Source of the DNA: Allodiplogaster sudhausi
Lineage: Eukaryota > Nematoda > Chromadorea > Rhabditida > Diplogasteridae
Direction of reading: 5' to 3'
Length of the DNA stretch: 64,000 bases
Assembly: GCA_945643635.1 (NCBI GenBank)
Contig: CALZFC010000080.1
Span: 1,851,287-1,915,286 of the forward strand
Positions 22,805 through 35,664 of the stretch are shown piece after piece. Within the stretch, counting starts at the first letter, position 1. Each line of letters opens with the position of its first letter. Below the pieces are notes generated by a model. It saw nothing but the letters and a program-made list of their open reading frames with translations. It was not told the origin of the DNA and searched no databases. Made by a program: the position numbers and the translations under genes.

Positions 22805-25005
22805 CTAGCGTGACTTTGTCACGCTACGGGCCTTTGGCCCGATCAATGGCCACCGGCTATATCGCCCCGGAGGCCATTTCCCGATATAAAAGTTTATCCA
22901 AGGGTTTTTATCTGGTTCTAAGGGTAGTTATTTGACTCTAAGGGTTAAAATTTGGCTCTAAAGGGTCAAAAGTCTGTTCTAGCGGCGCTACTGGACTATC
23001 CGGGCCTTTGAATTTAAGCTCATTAGAAAGCTTGGAGTCTTTACTATATGATATCACTCTTTTAGCATACTCAGGAGTCATACAAAAGCGCGCAAAAGAG
23101 TTTGCGCGCCCGCGGATTCGAACCTGCGACCCATGACTTTCGAGGTGCACTGAAAATGTACCAAAAAACCACAAAATAATTCATATCTCGAATATGCCTT
23201 TATCAAATCCCATGATCTACCTATCATTCGATAGCTAATGTTAGGCTCTACAATAAAAAAAATATGCGCCAAAAAGTGTCAGTGATAGCTAAGGCCGAAA
23301 TAGTGGCCTGAACCTTCTGACCCCAAAAGTAGATCAAAAACATCAAAATATCAAAATGTTTTGTATGAGAAAGTTGTTCGCCATCCCGAGAGCTACGGAA
23401 TGGTATATAATATGTGGCAAAACCTTTAACTATCGCGAAGAAACGGAGGCCCAAAATGCGCACCAAAAATTTGACAGTTCACGGCCCTAGCAGGGCACTT
23501 TAATGAAAAGCTAGACAAACGCAAGTATACTCATATTGAAGCTCTCGTGAAACGCTGTATGATTCTGAAACTCTAATCCCTCTACCTTCCCTATTCATAA
23601 AGATATGAATTTTAGAAGGTTCGCTCCTAACAAAAACATTTTACCCTTCAATCGATAATATCTCATACACCCAGTGTCCAAAAGTGGATAATTATGGGTC
23701 GGTAGAATATCTCGGTTCCGAGAAAATCTACCAAATAGCCACAAAACAATTTTTTTCTCGAATATGCCTCAACCGATTTTGATGATTGACACACCATTCG
23801 ATAGCTAATTTTAGGCTCTACAATAAAAAAAATATGCGCCAAAAAGTGTCAGTGATGGCTAAGGCCGAAATAGTGGCCTGAACATTCTGACCCCAAAAGT
23901 AGATCAAAAAAGTCAAAATATGAAAAAATTTTGTATGAGAAAGTTGTTCGCCTTCTCGAGAGCTACAGAATGATATATAATATGTGGCAACACCTTTAAC
24001 TACCGCGAAGAAACGGAGGCCCAAAATGCCTTCCAAAAATTTTCCACTTCACGGCCCTGGCAGGGCACTTTAATGAAAAGCTAGACAAACGCAAGTTACT
24101 CATATTGAAGCTCTCGTGAAACGCTGTATGATTCTGAAACTCTAATCCCTTTACCTTCCCTATTCATAAAGATATGAATTTTAGAAGGTTCGCTCCTAAC
24201 AAAAACATTTTACCCTTCAATCGATAATATCTCATACACCCAGTGTCCAAAAGTGGATAATTATGGTATTAAAAGATGCGCCGTCAAAAACTCTAAAATC
24301 GGATTCAGTTAGATCAAAAGCGGAATGGAGGGATCTAGGAGAAAAGTTCAAACTACATGCCGAAAAACGTCCAAAAAATGGGGTCAAAACGCGCCGCGCT
24401 CCCACTGATCTAGCAAAACTCAAAATGATCTCAACTCCAGGAATCATATTCATTTTTGGACGGGCTATCTCCCACTATTTTTTTCATCGCCATATCTCTT
24501 CCCGAAAAAAAGATACAGCCCCTCAAAGTCGCCAAAGTGCCAAAATGGAAGTCGCCTCGGAGTAAAGTTTGGCCGCCCGCGCCGGCTCCAATATCGAACC
24601 CAATTTTTTTAAACCCACATATTCTTGTAGCCCAAGGGATAATCTACAAAATGCAAAAAACCGCTTCCCCATATCTCACTCCCACCGCCCACAGCACCTC
24701 TCCGCGCTATACCGGCCGATAAATTGCAGTCGACTTTTAGATAACTCTTTCTTGTAGCCCAAGGGATAATCTACAAAATGCAAAAAACCGCTTCCCCATA
24801 TCTCACTCCCACCGCCCACAGCACCTCTCCGCGCTATACCGGCCGATAAATTGCAGTCGACTTTTAGATAACTCTTTCTTGTAGCCCAAGGGATAATCTA
24901 CAAAATGCAAAAAACCGCTTCCCCATATCTCACTCCCACCGCCCACAGCACCTCTCCGCGCTATACCGGCCGATAAATTACAGTCGACTTTTAGATAACT
25001 CTAGA
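22805..25005. repeat. Satellite unit, long form with extra subrepeat (2201 bp)
   Basis: Same order as the unit at 20731 but with three rather than two tandem copies of the 127-bp subrepeat (starting TTCTTGTAGCCCAAGGGATA), which accounts for the whole length difference. Confidence 0.9.
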
Positions 25006-27079
25006 CTAGCGTGACTTTGTCACGCTACGGGCCTTTGGCCCGATCAATGGCCACCGGCTATATCGCCCCGGAGGCCATTTCCCGATATAAAAGTTTATCC
25101 AAGGGTTTTTATCTGGTTCTAAGGGTAGTTATTTGACTCTAAGGGTTAAAATTTGGCTCTAAAGGGTCAAAAGTCTGTTCTAGCGGCGCTACTGGACTAT
25201 CCGGGCCTTTGAATTTAAGCTCATTAGAAAGCTTGGAGTCTTTACTATATGATATCACTCTTTTAGCATACTCAGGAGTCATACAAAAGCGCGCAAAAGA
25301 GTTTGCGCGCCCGCGGATTCGAACCTGCGACCCATGACTTTCGAGGTGCACTGAAAATGTACCAAAAAACCACAAAATAATTCATATCTCGAATATGCCT
25401 TTATCAAATCCCATGATCTACCTATCATTCGATAGCTAATGTTAGGCTCTACAATAAAAAAAATATGCGCCAAAAAGTGTCAGTGATAGCTAAGGCCGAA
25501 ATAGTGGCCTGAACCTTCTGACCCCAAAAGTAGATCAAAAACATCAAAATATCAAAATGTTTTGTATGAGAAAGTTGTTCGCCATCCCGAGAGCTACGGA
25601 ATGGTATATAATATGTGGCAAAACCTTTAACTATCGCGAAGAAACGGAGGCCCAAAATGCGCACCAAAAATTTGACAGTTCACGGCCCTGGCAGGGCACT
25701 TTAATGAAAAGCTAGACAAACGCAAGTATACTCATATTGAAGCTCTCGTGAAACGCTGTATGATTCTGAAACTCTAATCCCTCTACCTTCCCTATTCATA
25801 AAGATATGAATTTTAGAAGGTTCGCTCCTAACAAAAACATTTTACCCTTCAATCGATAATATCTCATACACCCAGTGTCCAAAAGTGGATAATTATGGGT
25901 CGGTAGAATATCTCGGTTCCGAGAAAATCTACCAAATAGCCACAAAACAATTTTTTTCTCGAATATGCCTCAACCGATTTTGATGATTGACACACCATTC
26001 GATAGCTAATTTTAGGCTCTACAATAAAAAAAATATGCGCCAAAAAGTGTCAGTGATGGCTAAGGCCGAAATAGTGGCCTGAACATTCTGACCCCAAAAG
26101 TAGATCAAAAAAGTCAAAATATGAAAAAATTTTGTATGAGAAAGTTGTTCGCCTTCTCGAGAGCTACAGAATGATATATAATATGTGGCAACACCTTTAA
26201 CTACCGCGAAGAAACGGAGGCCCAAAATGCCTTCCAAAAATTTGCCACTTCACGGCCCTGGCAGGGCACTTTAATGAAAAGCTAGACAAACGCAAGTTAC
26301 TCATATTGAAGCTCTCGTGAAACGCTGTATGATTCTGAAACTCTAATCCCTTTACCTTCCCTATTCATAAAGATATGAATTTTAGAAGGTTCGCTCCTAA
26401 CAAAAACATTTTACCCTTCAATCGATAATATCTCATACACCCAGTGTCCAAAAGTGGATAATTATGGTATTAAAAGATGCGCCGTCAAAAACTCTAAAAT
26501 CGGATTCAGTTAAATCAAAAGCGGAATGGAGGGATCTAGGAGAAAAGTTCAAACTACATGCCGAAAAACGTCCAAAAAATGGGGTCAAAACGCGCCGCGC
26601 TCCCACTGATCTAGCAAAACTCAAAATGATCTCAACTCCAGGAATCATATTCATTTTTGGACGGGCTATCTCCCACTATTTTTTTCATCGCCATATCTCT
26701 TCCCGAAAAAAAGATACAGCCCCTCAAAGTCGCCAAAGTGCCAAAATGGAAGTCGCCTCGGAGTAAAGTTTGGCCGCCCGCGCCGGCTCCAATATCGAAC
26801 CCAATTTTTTTAAACCCACATATTCTTGTAGCCCAAGGGATAATCTACAAAATGCAAAAAACCGCTTCCCCATATCTCACTCCCACCGCCCACAGCACCT
26901 CTCCGCGCTATACCGGCCGATAAATTGCAGTCGACTTTTAGATAACTCTTTCTTGTAGCCCAAGGGATAATCTACAAAATGCAAAAAACCGCTTCCCCAT
27001 ATCTCACTCCCACCGCCCACAGCACCTCTCCGCGCTATACCGGCCGATAAATTACAGTCGACTTTTAGATAACTCTAGA
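25006..27079. repeat. Satellite unit, long form (2074 bp)
   Basis: Nearly identical to the unit at 20731; two 127-bp subrepeats at its end. Confidence 0.9.
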
Positions 27080-28444
27080 CTAGCGTGGCGCAGCCACGCT
27101 ACGGGCCTTTGGCCCGGTCAATGGCCACCGGGGCTATCGCCCCGGAGGCCATTTCCCGATAAATAATTTTTATCCAAGGGTGGGTTAGTTGGCTCTAAGG
27201 GTTAAAATTTGGCTCTAAAGGGTCAAAAGTCTATTCTAGCGGCGCTAGTGGACTATCTGGGCCTTTGAATTTAAGCTCATTAAAAAGCTTGGAGTCTTTA
27301 CTATATGATGTCACTATTTTAACATACTCAGGAGTCATATAAAAGCGCGCAAAAGAGTTTGCGCGCGCGCGGATTCGAACCTGCGACTCATGACTTTCGA
27401 CGTGCACTGAAAATGTACCAAAAAGCCACAAAATAATTCATATCTCAAATATGCCTGGATCAAATCCCATGATCTACCTATCATTCGATGGCTAATTTTT
27501 GGATCTACAATAAAAAAAATATGCGCCAAAAAGTGTCAGTGACAGCTAAGGCCGAAATAGTGGCCTGAACATTCTGACCCCAAAAGTAGATCAAAAATGA
27601 CAAAATATCAAAATGTTTTGTATGAGAAAGTTGTTCGCCATCTCGAGAGCTACAGAATGGTATATCATATGTGGCACAACCTTTAACTACCGAGAAGAAA
27701 CGGAGGCCCAAAATGCGTTCCAAAAATTTCACACTTTACGGCCCTGGCAGGGCACTTTAATGAAAAGCCAGCCAGACGTACGTATACTCATATTGAAGCT
27801 CTCGTGAAACTCTGCATGATTCTGAAACTCTCATCCCTTTACCTTCGCTATTCATAAAGATATGAATTTTAGAAGGTTCGCTCCTAACAAAAAAATTTAA
27901 CCCTTCAATCGATAATATCTCATACACCCAGTGTCCAAAAGTGGATAATTATGGTATTTAAAGATGCGCCGTCAAAAACTCTAAAATCGGATTCAGTTAG
28001 ATCAAAAGCGGAATGGAGGGATCTAGGAGAAAAGTTGAAGAAACATGCCGAAAAACGGCCAAAAAATGGGGTCAAAACGCGCCGCGCTCCCACTGATCTA
28101 CCAAAGCTCGAAATGATCTCAACTCCAGGAATCATATTCATTTTTAAACGATCTATCTCCCAGTATTTTTTTCATCGCCGTATCTCTACCCGAAAAAAAG
28201 TTGCAACCCCTCAAAGTCGCCAAAGAGCCCAAATCGAATCGAAGTCTCCTCGGACCTAAGTTTGGGCGCCCGCGCCGGCGCCAATATCGAACCCAATTTT
28301 TTGAGACCCATATATTCTGGTAGCCCAGGGGATAATCTACAAAATGCAAAAAACCACTTCCCGATATCTCCACCCCACCGCCCACAGCACCTCTCCGCGC
28401 TATCGGGTAGGATAAATAACAGTCGACTTTTAGATAACTCTAGA
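27080..28444. repeat. Satellite unit, short diverged form (1365 bp)
   Basis: The hairpin cluster has changed its first stem to GCGTGGC-GCA-GCCACGC, a paired change that preserves folding. Only one copy of the internal segment, and a single 127-bp-like subrepeat. Confidence 0.85.
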
Positions 28445-30045
28445 CTAGCGTGACTTTGTCACGCTACGGGCCTTTGGCCCGATCAATGGCCACCGGGGAT
28501 ATCGCCCCGGAGGCCATTTCCCGATATAAAAGTTTATCCAAGGGTTTTTATCTGGTTCTAAGGGTAGTTATTTGACTCTAAGGGTTAAAATTTGGCTCTA
28601 AAGGGTCAAAAGTCCATTCTAGCGGCGCTACTGGACTATCCGGGCCTTTGAATTTAAGCTCATTAGAAAGCTTGGAGTCTTTACTATATGATATCACTCT
28701 TTTAGCATACTCAGGAGTCATACAAAAGCGCGCAAAAGAGTTTGCGCGCCCGCGGATTCGAACCTGCGACCCATGACTTTCGACGTGCACTGAAAATGTA
28801 CCAAAAAGCCACAAAATAATTCATATCTCGAATATGCCTTTATCAAATCCCATGATCTACCTATCATTCGATAGCTAATGTTAGGCTCTACAATAAAAAA
28901 AATATGCGCCAAAAAGTGTCAGTGCTAGCTAAGGCCGAAATAGTGGCCTGAACCTTCTGACCCCAAAAGTAGATCAAAAACATCAAAATATCAAAATGTT
29001 TTGTATGAGAAAGTTGTTCGCCATCCCGAGAGCTACGGAATGGTATATAATATGTGGCAAAACCTTTAACTATCGCGAAGAAACGGAGGCCCAAAATGCG
29101 CACCAAAAATTTGACAGTTCACGGCCCTGGCAGGGCACTTTAATGAAAAGCTAGACAAACGCAAGTATACTCATATTGAAGCTCTCGTGAAACGCTGTAT
29201 GATTCTGAAACTCTAATCCCTTTACCTTCCCTATTCATAAAGATATGAATTTTAGAAGGTTCGCTCCTAACAAAAACATTTTACCCTTCAATCGATAATA
29301 TCTCATACACCCAGTGTCCAAAAGTGGATAATTATGGGTCGGTAGAATATCTCGGTTCCGAGAAAATCTACCAAATAGCCACAAAACAATTTTTTTCTCG
29401 AATATGCCTCAACCGATTTTGATGATTGACACACCATTCGATAGCTAATTTTAGGCTCTACAATAAAAAAAATATGCGCCAAAAAGTGTCAGTGATGGCT
29501 AAGGCCGAAATAGTGGCCTGAACATTCTGACCCCAAAAGTAGATCAAAAAAGTCAAAATATGAAAAAATTTTGTATGAGAAAGTTGTTCGCCTTCTCGAG
29601 AGCTACAGAATGATATATAATATGTGGCAACACCTTTAACTACCGCGAAGAAACGGAGGCCCAAAATGCCTTCCAAAAATTTGCCACTTCACGGCGATCT
29701 ATCTCCCAGTATTTTTTTCATCGCGATATCTCTACCCGAAAAAAAGATACAACCCCTCAAAGTCGCCAATGTGCCCAAATCGAAGTCTCCTCGGACCAAA
29801 GTTTGGGCGCCCGCGCCGGCGCCAATATCGAACCCAATTTTTTGAAATCCATATATTCTGGTAGCCCAGGGGATATTTTAGAAAACCCCGAAAACCGCTT
29901 CCCCGTATCTCACTCCCACCGCCCGTAATACCTCTCGGCGCTATACCCGTCAATAAATTACAGTCGACTTTTAGATAACTCTAGACTAGATTAAGCAAAA
30001 ACATTTGAGCGGTAAATAAATTACATACGTTGTTTAATCTAATTA
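28445..30045. repeat. Last satellite unit, truncated
   Basis: Matches the long units until about 29696, then jumps to a diverged version of the unit's 3' part, and ends with the 53-bp direct repeat at 29993-30045. Confidence 0.85.
29993..30045. repeat. 53-bp direct repeat, right copy
   Basis: Identical to 18029-18081, so the pair brackets about 11.9 kb of the array. It marks the right-hand edge; unique sequence follows. Confidence 0.9.
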
Positions 30046-30630
30046 TTCATTAGATTTTTTGCGGCATTTCCGGCTCGAGGTCTGTTTCGGTATTCCTTTT
30101 GCTACAAGGCACGTTCTTATATTTATAGGAACGTGCCTTGTACTTTCATGGTTGTTTTTATCCCACGGTTGTTTTGATATTTCTATTTCTTCCTTTTTTT
30201 CTCGCTCTCTATCCCTCTCTCTCCCTCTCTCTCTCCTTCTCTCTCTCCTTCTCTCTCTCCCCCTCTCTCTCCCTCTCTTTCCCTCGCTCTCCCTCTCTCT
30301 CTCCCTTCTCTCTCACTCCCCCGTCATACCCGATACAGTAATAGGCACAGTGTCACGCGAAATTGTACGCTCCTGCTCTGTCCCCACAACAACACATGAA
30401 TGCAATTGCTTCGCTGTTCATAATCCCTAGAAAGGTGAGCTTTTCTTCCGCGCTCTCCCCTTGTTGATATTGTCTACCCTTTCACACAATGGTAGCGCAG
30501 AACTGCAAGGGTGAGCGAAGTCTATGCCTGTTAATATTGCGAAGGCCAGCGTGGAATTGAAATATAGCACATAAATGGCTAACAATGATTGTGTTGCTTT
30601 CGTTGGCTGTGGCTGTTTTTCTGTGAGGCG

Positions 30631-30661
<31 letters not shown>

Positions 30662-32313
30662 CCTCTCTCTCTCACTCGCTCTCCCTCGCCCTCTTTTCTC
30701 GATGTCTGAATTCCTCTCTGTCTCTTGTCCTAGCGTGGGTGCCCAACCTTCCTCTCCTCTGCAACTCATCAGCTGCCATGAGCATTCGTTGTACTAGGAA
30801 GCCATTGGCGGAGTGATAATGCCGCTCTGGACCATTTGTTTCTATCTCTGTCAGAGTTTCTCTCTCCCTTGATCTCCTCTTTCTCTTTCTCTCTTTCTCT
30901 TTCTCTTTCTCTTTCTCTCTCTCTCTCTCTCACTCTCGTCTTCTTTGCTTTCTCTCCTTCTCCAAGTCCATAACCCTTGTTCTTTGTCCTCCCCCATCGC
31001 CATTCTTTGCCACTCCCCATGCATGATCATATCATTTCAGCTGCTCTCCAAAGTGGTGTGATTCCAATTTGCTTACCAGTTTATCTTGTTACCTTTCCTC
31101 TGACACCTTTATTGACAGGTTAAGAAGAGAGCAAAGATGAACAGAGTACAAACCTTGCACATTTTCTTGTTACTACTGTGCAGCGTGGCAATTGTCGCAT
31201 CTTTGTGTTCTCTATTGTCTCATGCCTTTATCGCTCTTTCCTCTCTTTTTTCTCTCACCGGCTCATATGTTTCGCTGATGAGACTCTGGTGTAGCACGTG
31301 CTTATCTGCAGGAGAGGGCCAAGTGCGCAGGCAAAGCCATCGCTTCCCTCTCCCTGCCTAAGCACTGCATATCATCACAAGAAGGGACTATGTAATGAGA
31401 GGAGAAACAGAGAAAGGAAGGCACATAACAAGGGTGGGGCGTGGGAGGGAGGGAGAGAGAGAGACATGAGATGGAGAGAGAAAAAAGCGATAGTAGAGAA
31501 GGCGGAGAGATGTCCTCGCTGCTACACTCCAAGGATATGCTCGCTTGCCCTTACTCTGCCATTCGCACAAGTAAGAAGGGTTAATTTGGATTGCTTCTTT
31601 TTGCAATTTCTGTGTTTAATCATCTTTAGATTTTTTTCAACAGTTCTGCAATGCATAAAGCTAATTTTTTGCTGTTTCTAATAGCGACAAAATTTTTGCC
31701 TTAATAAATTCTGGAAGAATGAACCATCCTGATGTTTCTGTGTTCTCGCATTTACAAAGCTCCGATTCCATTGTATTCCCATATCTTTGTCGTGGTTTTA
31801 GAGGGGGCCGCAGGTGTACTTTACCCTCGGCCTAATGAGCGTTCTTTTCATCTCCCTCTCTCTCTCTGTCTCTCTATCTTTCTCTCTCAGCTTACATTAT
31901 CATTTCGTTCTTCTACTTCCCCCTCTCTTGCTTGCTCACCCAGACGTCATTCATCTCCTCTCCTTGCCCTTTTTACCCATTTCCCCAGCGCATTCTCTTG
32001 CGATTATTGGTGTGTATGCGTGCGGGAGGTACGGTAGAAGCAGTGATTCATAGCGGCGTTGCTTGCAGAGAGTTTTCTGAGAGGGGGATGCTATCGGAGG
32101 CCGAGGCTGCGAGTGCGGGGGCACTTCCCCTCTTCTCGCTACTGGAACTCGAAGTGGACGGAAACAGAAGAGTCAGTTCTGATATTTAACTGTACTTTTT
32201 TGTTGTTGGTTTATTTTGTTTATTATTCCAGTACTGGTCGTTCCCTTTTTTTCTTTGATGGGAAGAGGAAATGGTAGAGCTGTCAATCAATAACTTCCTC
32301 CTCATTTTATTCA
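30046..32313. repeat. Intergenic with CT tracts (about 30200-30310, 30630-30690, 30870-30935)
   Basis: Starts with a 22-bp inverted repeat (AAGGCACGTTCTTATA/TATAGGAACGTGCCTT, about 30107-30140). CT-rich tracts follow. A hydrophobic open frame at 31137-31361 starts 19 nt after an acceptor-like TTGACAG but resembles nothing I know. A pyrimidine tract at 31850-31890 and a possible 5' exon of the acyltransferase near 32067-32171 could not be joined in frame. Confidence 0.65.
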
Positions 32314-32314
32314 G
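32314..32314 (+). promoter_or_regulatory. Splice acceptor before the acyltransferase start exon
   Basis: TTTTATTCAG ends at 32314, 71 nt before the ATG at 32386. It is either an outron end or the acceptor of an unresolved upstream coding exon: the frame stays open back to the acceptor and reads Gly/Asp-rich residues. Confidence 0.45.
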
Positions 32315-32385
32315 GCCGTGGCGGCGCTGGCGCTGGCGATGAAGTGGAAGGCGACCCGGCCTCAAGTCCCATTGACGTACGCAAG

Positions 32386-33476
32386 ATGATCACCTTTATC
32401 GGTATTTGTCACTTTATTTCAAAGCTATTCTGCGCATCATTCATTTTCATTCAATCCTTACATTCACATTTTCCTTAAGTACCAGATGTATAAAAAAAAA
32501 GACTCCTTTTCCATTTTCTCCACGAGTTTACACCATGAACACTCCCATTATGTTTACAGTGGCATCGTACCTGCTCTTCATGACTGCCTTCATTGTCCCC
32601 ATCGCGTGCGTTTCCACCGTTGTGCTCGTCTTTCCCTTCATCTTCCTCAGGTTCACTTTACTTCATTTTATTATTATTATTATTATTTCCTGCCACTTTT
32701 TAATATCATACATGAATATGATAACATCTTCACCTTTAACGATTGATTGAAACGTGAAGAAGAAAAAAATTACTTGAATGTTTGTTTTCCTTATATCCAT
32801 GGGAAAAAAGGTACTGTTGATTTGACAGACCCACCTCTGATTTTGGGTCTCCCCAAAGCCCTACGCCTCCATGTTTGTAAGTAGTATTTAGGCAGATACA
32901 GTTAACCCACCTTGGTTTCCGGGCTCAATACCTCCTTCCCCATCCTTATTTTCAGTGTCCTCTACAGTGGATTTTATTCCCTGCTTATATCCCAGGGAAT
33001 GTTTTTGTGCTAATTTATTTCTTTTAAGTATGCCACTTTTCTTGTGGCTGGAGAACGGACTCTGTCGCTTTGTCAACGATCATTGGGTTGCCTCTTCAGT
33101 CTTCTGTGGGCTGCAAGGTTTGTTCCGCCTTTTCGTGCCATTAATTACGAATTCCTTCAAACTGAAGCGCCGGCTAATCAATTTTTCAAAACCCCTCCAA
33201 AGAGGCGCTTTTGATATTTCAATCAAGTATATTTCCAATAACTTTATCAGCAGTAGAAATTCTTGCAACCACCGTGTTTTTGTTGGTATTTTTTAAATGA
33301 AAGTATTCCTCCATTGTGGCTAATTGACAGCATAATTTGCAGTTGTGGAATACGGCGATGAGATCGAGAAGTTGAGTGAGAAGCGAACTCTCTTCCTGGC
33401 CAACCATCTCGGACTCATAGACCACTTCGTGCTCATGAATTCTTTGCACAACAAAGGAACTGTCTCTGCCAGAGTA

Positions 33477-33511
<35 letters not shown>

Positions 33512-35338
33512 GGAGAGAGGGAGGGACAGGAGAGAGAAAGAGAGGGAGAGGGGAGAGTTTGGTGGGGAGAGATTTCCTATTTTATTGTTTATACAATGAA
33601 ATGTTGTTGAGTGGATGTGGGTGATCTACAACATCTGGAAGTTCACTCCGCTCGGAGTGATGTGGACATCTCATGGGAACTTCTTCGTGAACGGAGGAGC
33701 GAGGCAGAGGGAACTCCTTCTCTCGAAGTTCCGCCGTCATCTCAGGGACTTCTTCTGGCGATTCGACTTCCGATGGGTCGTCATGTATCCAGAGGGTATC
33801 TTTGCTTTGTAATCATGCACTTCTGTTTCCAGACATTCAAAATTATGATTTGTCTGATTTAACAACTAATCTCCATGATTAACAGAATGATTAGAACATT
33901 TGTCGCAAAAAACCTCTATTCGGACCGCTGACCTCCTTTGTTCTCTGCCCTGTCACTATTTTAATAGCACACCACTTTGCACTTTGCTTATTTTGCTTGG
34001 CTGTTATTCGAGGCGTCTTTATCTGATCTCTGATGTACACGATGACTGTTTATTGTCATCTCGAGAGATCTGGATTGCAACAAAGTGAGTAGATGATGAA
34101 TGATTCCTTCTCTCTCCCTCTCTCTCTCTCTCTCCCTCTCTCTCTCTCTCTTCCCTTCTTTCTTTCTCTCTCCCTCTCTCTAGGTTCTCGTCTCTTCACG
34201 ATTCGTGAATCGGGTGCTAAGTTTGCGGAGAAGAATGGCCTATCTCCCCTGAGGCACTGCGTGTACCCCCGGACTGGAGCAGCCCACGCTGTCATGGAAG
34301 TCGCTGCACCCCAGCAAAGTACTTTATTATAAAACAAATTTGTTAGACCAATTTTAATAGCCTGATTGTTAGCTCACATTGAAATATCGAGCTTGACAGG
34401 TGGGAATGAATCTTTTTCAGCGGATGAAACACTGGCGCGATGTGGCGAAGCAGGCCCACTCGAATTCATCGTGGACGCCACCATTGGATATCCGAAGGGA
34501 AGGGTCTCCGATATGGGTTGGTCGATATTAGAAATTTGGACGATAGAGTTCGAAAGTCTAGATCGAGGTTCCACGATTTTGCCAGGAATCGTTGTATTCT
34601 AGCATGTTAGAGCATTCGCTATTTTGCTGGTAAACCAAAGGAGTGAAACGGTTAAAGAAGCGATAATTGTAGATTGGAAGGAATGTCGTTTCGTTATTTT
34701 GAATTGAGAAAATAGCTTATGGCTGAGGATCTCATATGTCTGTTTTTGTTAATTTGGCAGCCTTAACTACTAATCCGAATTTCCAGGATCTTACATGATG
34801 GGCGAGTGGCCCTTGGGCGACAACCGAATTTGCGTGCACTACTCGGTGCATCGAGTGAGGCCGGAGTGGCACGAGGAAGAGAAGCTCAAAGAGTTCCTGT
34901 ACGAGAGATACCAGAAGAAGGACGAGCTACTCGACGGCCTCTACCGTACCGGCCAATTCCCTGGAGGACCACAGCGGCCAGTCACGGTTCGTTTATTGCT
35001 TCACGATTACTTGTTTTAACATTTATTTTATACCCAATTTGCTATGACTTTGTAGTTAAAAATTTTGTGCAATTTGAACTGTTCGAATAGTTTACTTCCT
35101 TTAGATTTTCTGTTTTTTTTTTAAATTCCTGTCGTGGAATTACTTTGAGAGGATTGTTCTTAATAAGTTACCAGTATAAAAAAATATCTCGATAGAGAAA
35201 GTTGTATTGCAGGTGAGTCCGTGGCGCGTGCTGGGCTCGCAAGTGTTCTGGCTGGCCCTGTACTATGCTCACTACCTCCTCTGGCTCGGCCCCCTCTGCA
35301 GCTTCCTCTTCCAGTACTGCACTTCTCTCTTCTTCTAA
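32386..35338 (+). CDS. LPGAT1: LPGAT1-type acyl-CoA:lysophospholipid acyltransferase
   Basis: ER membrane acyltransferase of the AGPAT/PlsC family acting on lysophospholipids. Exons: 32386-32401, 32560-32650, 33029-33117, 33343-33473, 33612-33795, 34184-34318, 34421-34516, 34787-34986, 35213-35338; 355 residues. The N-terminal hydrophobic segment is about residues 5-38. The catalytic HX4D motif is NHLGLIDH (exon 4); FFVNGG and VVMYPEGSRLF provide the later family blocks, and FAEKNGLSP and IVDATIGYPKG are LPGAT1-like landmarks. The C-terminal hydrophobic segment is VFWLALYYAHYLLWLGPLCSFL. The start is uncertain: ATG 32386 is the first in-frame Met, but the frame remains open to the acceptor at 32314. 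Intron 5 ends in a CT microsatellite that forms the polypyrimidine tract. Confidence 0.93.
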
Positions 35339-35664
35339 GCACCATTCAATCGAAGGTAGACCTCGTCCTATCCCAGCTCCGATCCCTCAATTTAAAGGTA
35401 GACCTCGTCCCATTCCAGCTCCGGTCCCACCTCATGAGCGGTACCCTTGGCTTTATAAGTAGTCCGTGAAGAACTGTTCTTCCATACCTCTTCTCTGCCT
35501 TTTCCCCCACTTGTTGTGTTTCACAATTGTTGCAAAAGCACGGCATGGCCAATGAATCTCACTCTTATTTATCTTTTCTCTTGCTTAATGTACCAAAGGG
35601 TGAAAGATTCTCTCAACTCTGCTTCTTTTGCCTCCCTCGTCTCTTTCCCTGTTATCTCACTCTT
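35339..35664. other. 3' flank of the acyltransferase with a short tandem duplication
   Basis: A segment starting GGTAGACCTCGTCC occurs twice (about 35355 and 35398), slightly diverged. One frame reads GRPRPIPAP twice. It follows the stop codon and is most likely 3' UTR. Confidence 0.6.

Larger units (their letters stand above)
16791..30045. repeat. Satellite-like tandem array of long hairpin-headed units
   Basis: Measured from one hairpin cluster to the next, units begin at 16791 (diverged), 19256 (1475 bp), 20731 (2074), 22805 (2201), 25006 (2074), 27080 (1365) and 28445 (to about 30045). The units at 20731, 22805 and 25006 are nearly identical, which points to recent amplification or homogenisation. 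A long unit is a short unit with a roughly 565-bp segment duplicated and diverged: two related blocks, one starting near the GGTTCGAATCC-like motif and one at GGTCGGTAGAATATC. All frames are short and recur at the unit period. No transposase, polymerase or integrase is visible. Confidence 0.9.

Noticed and set aside
19669..29953. Recurrent 60-100-residue frames in the satellite
   Set aside because: They recur at the unit period, overlap each other on both strands and resemble no protein.
31137..31361. Hydrophobic 74-residue frame after an acceptor
   Set aside because: Could be a small membrane protein, but composition follows the local pyrimidine richness and no family is recognised.
32088..32171. 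Upstream first exon of the acyltransferase starting MLSEAEAAS
   Set aside because: Its GTCAGT donor leaves phase 0, while the next exon needs phase 1; no in-frame join.
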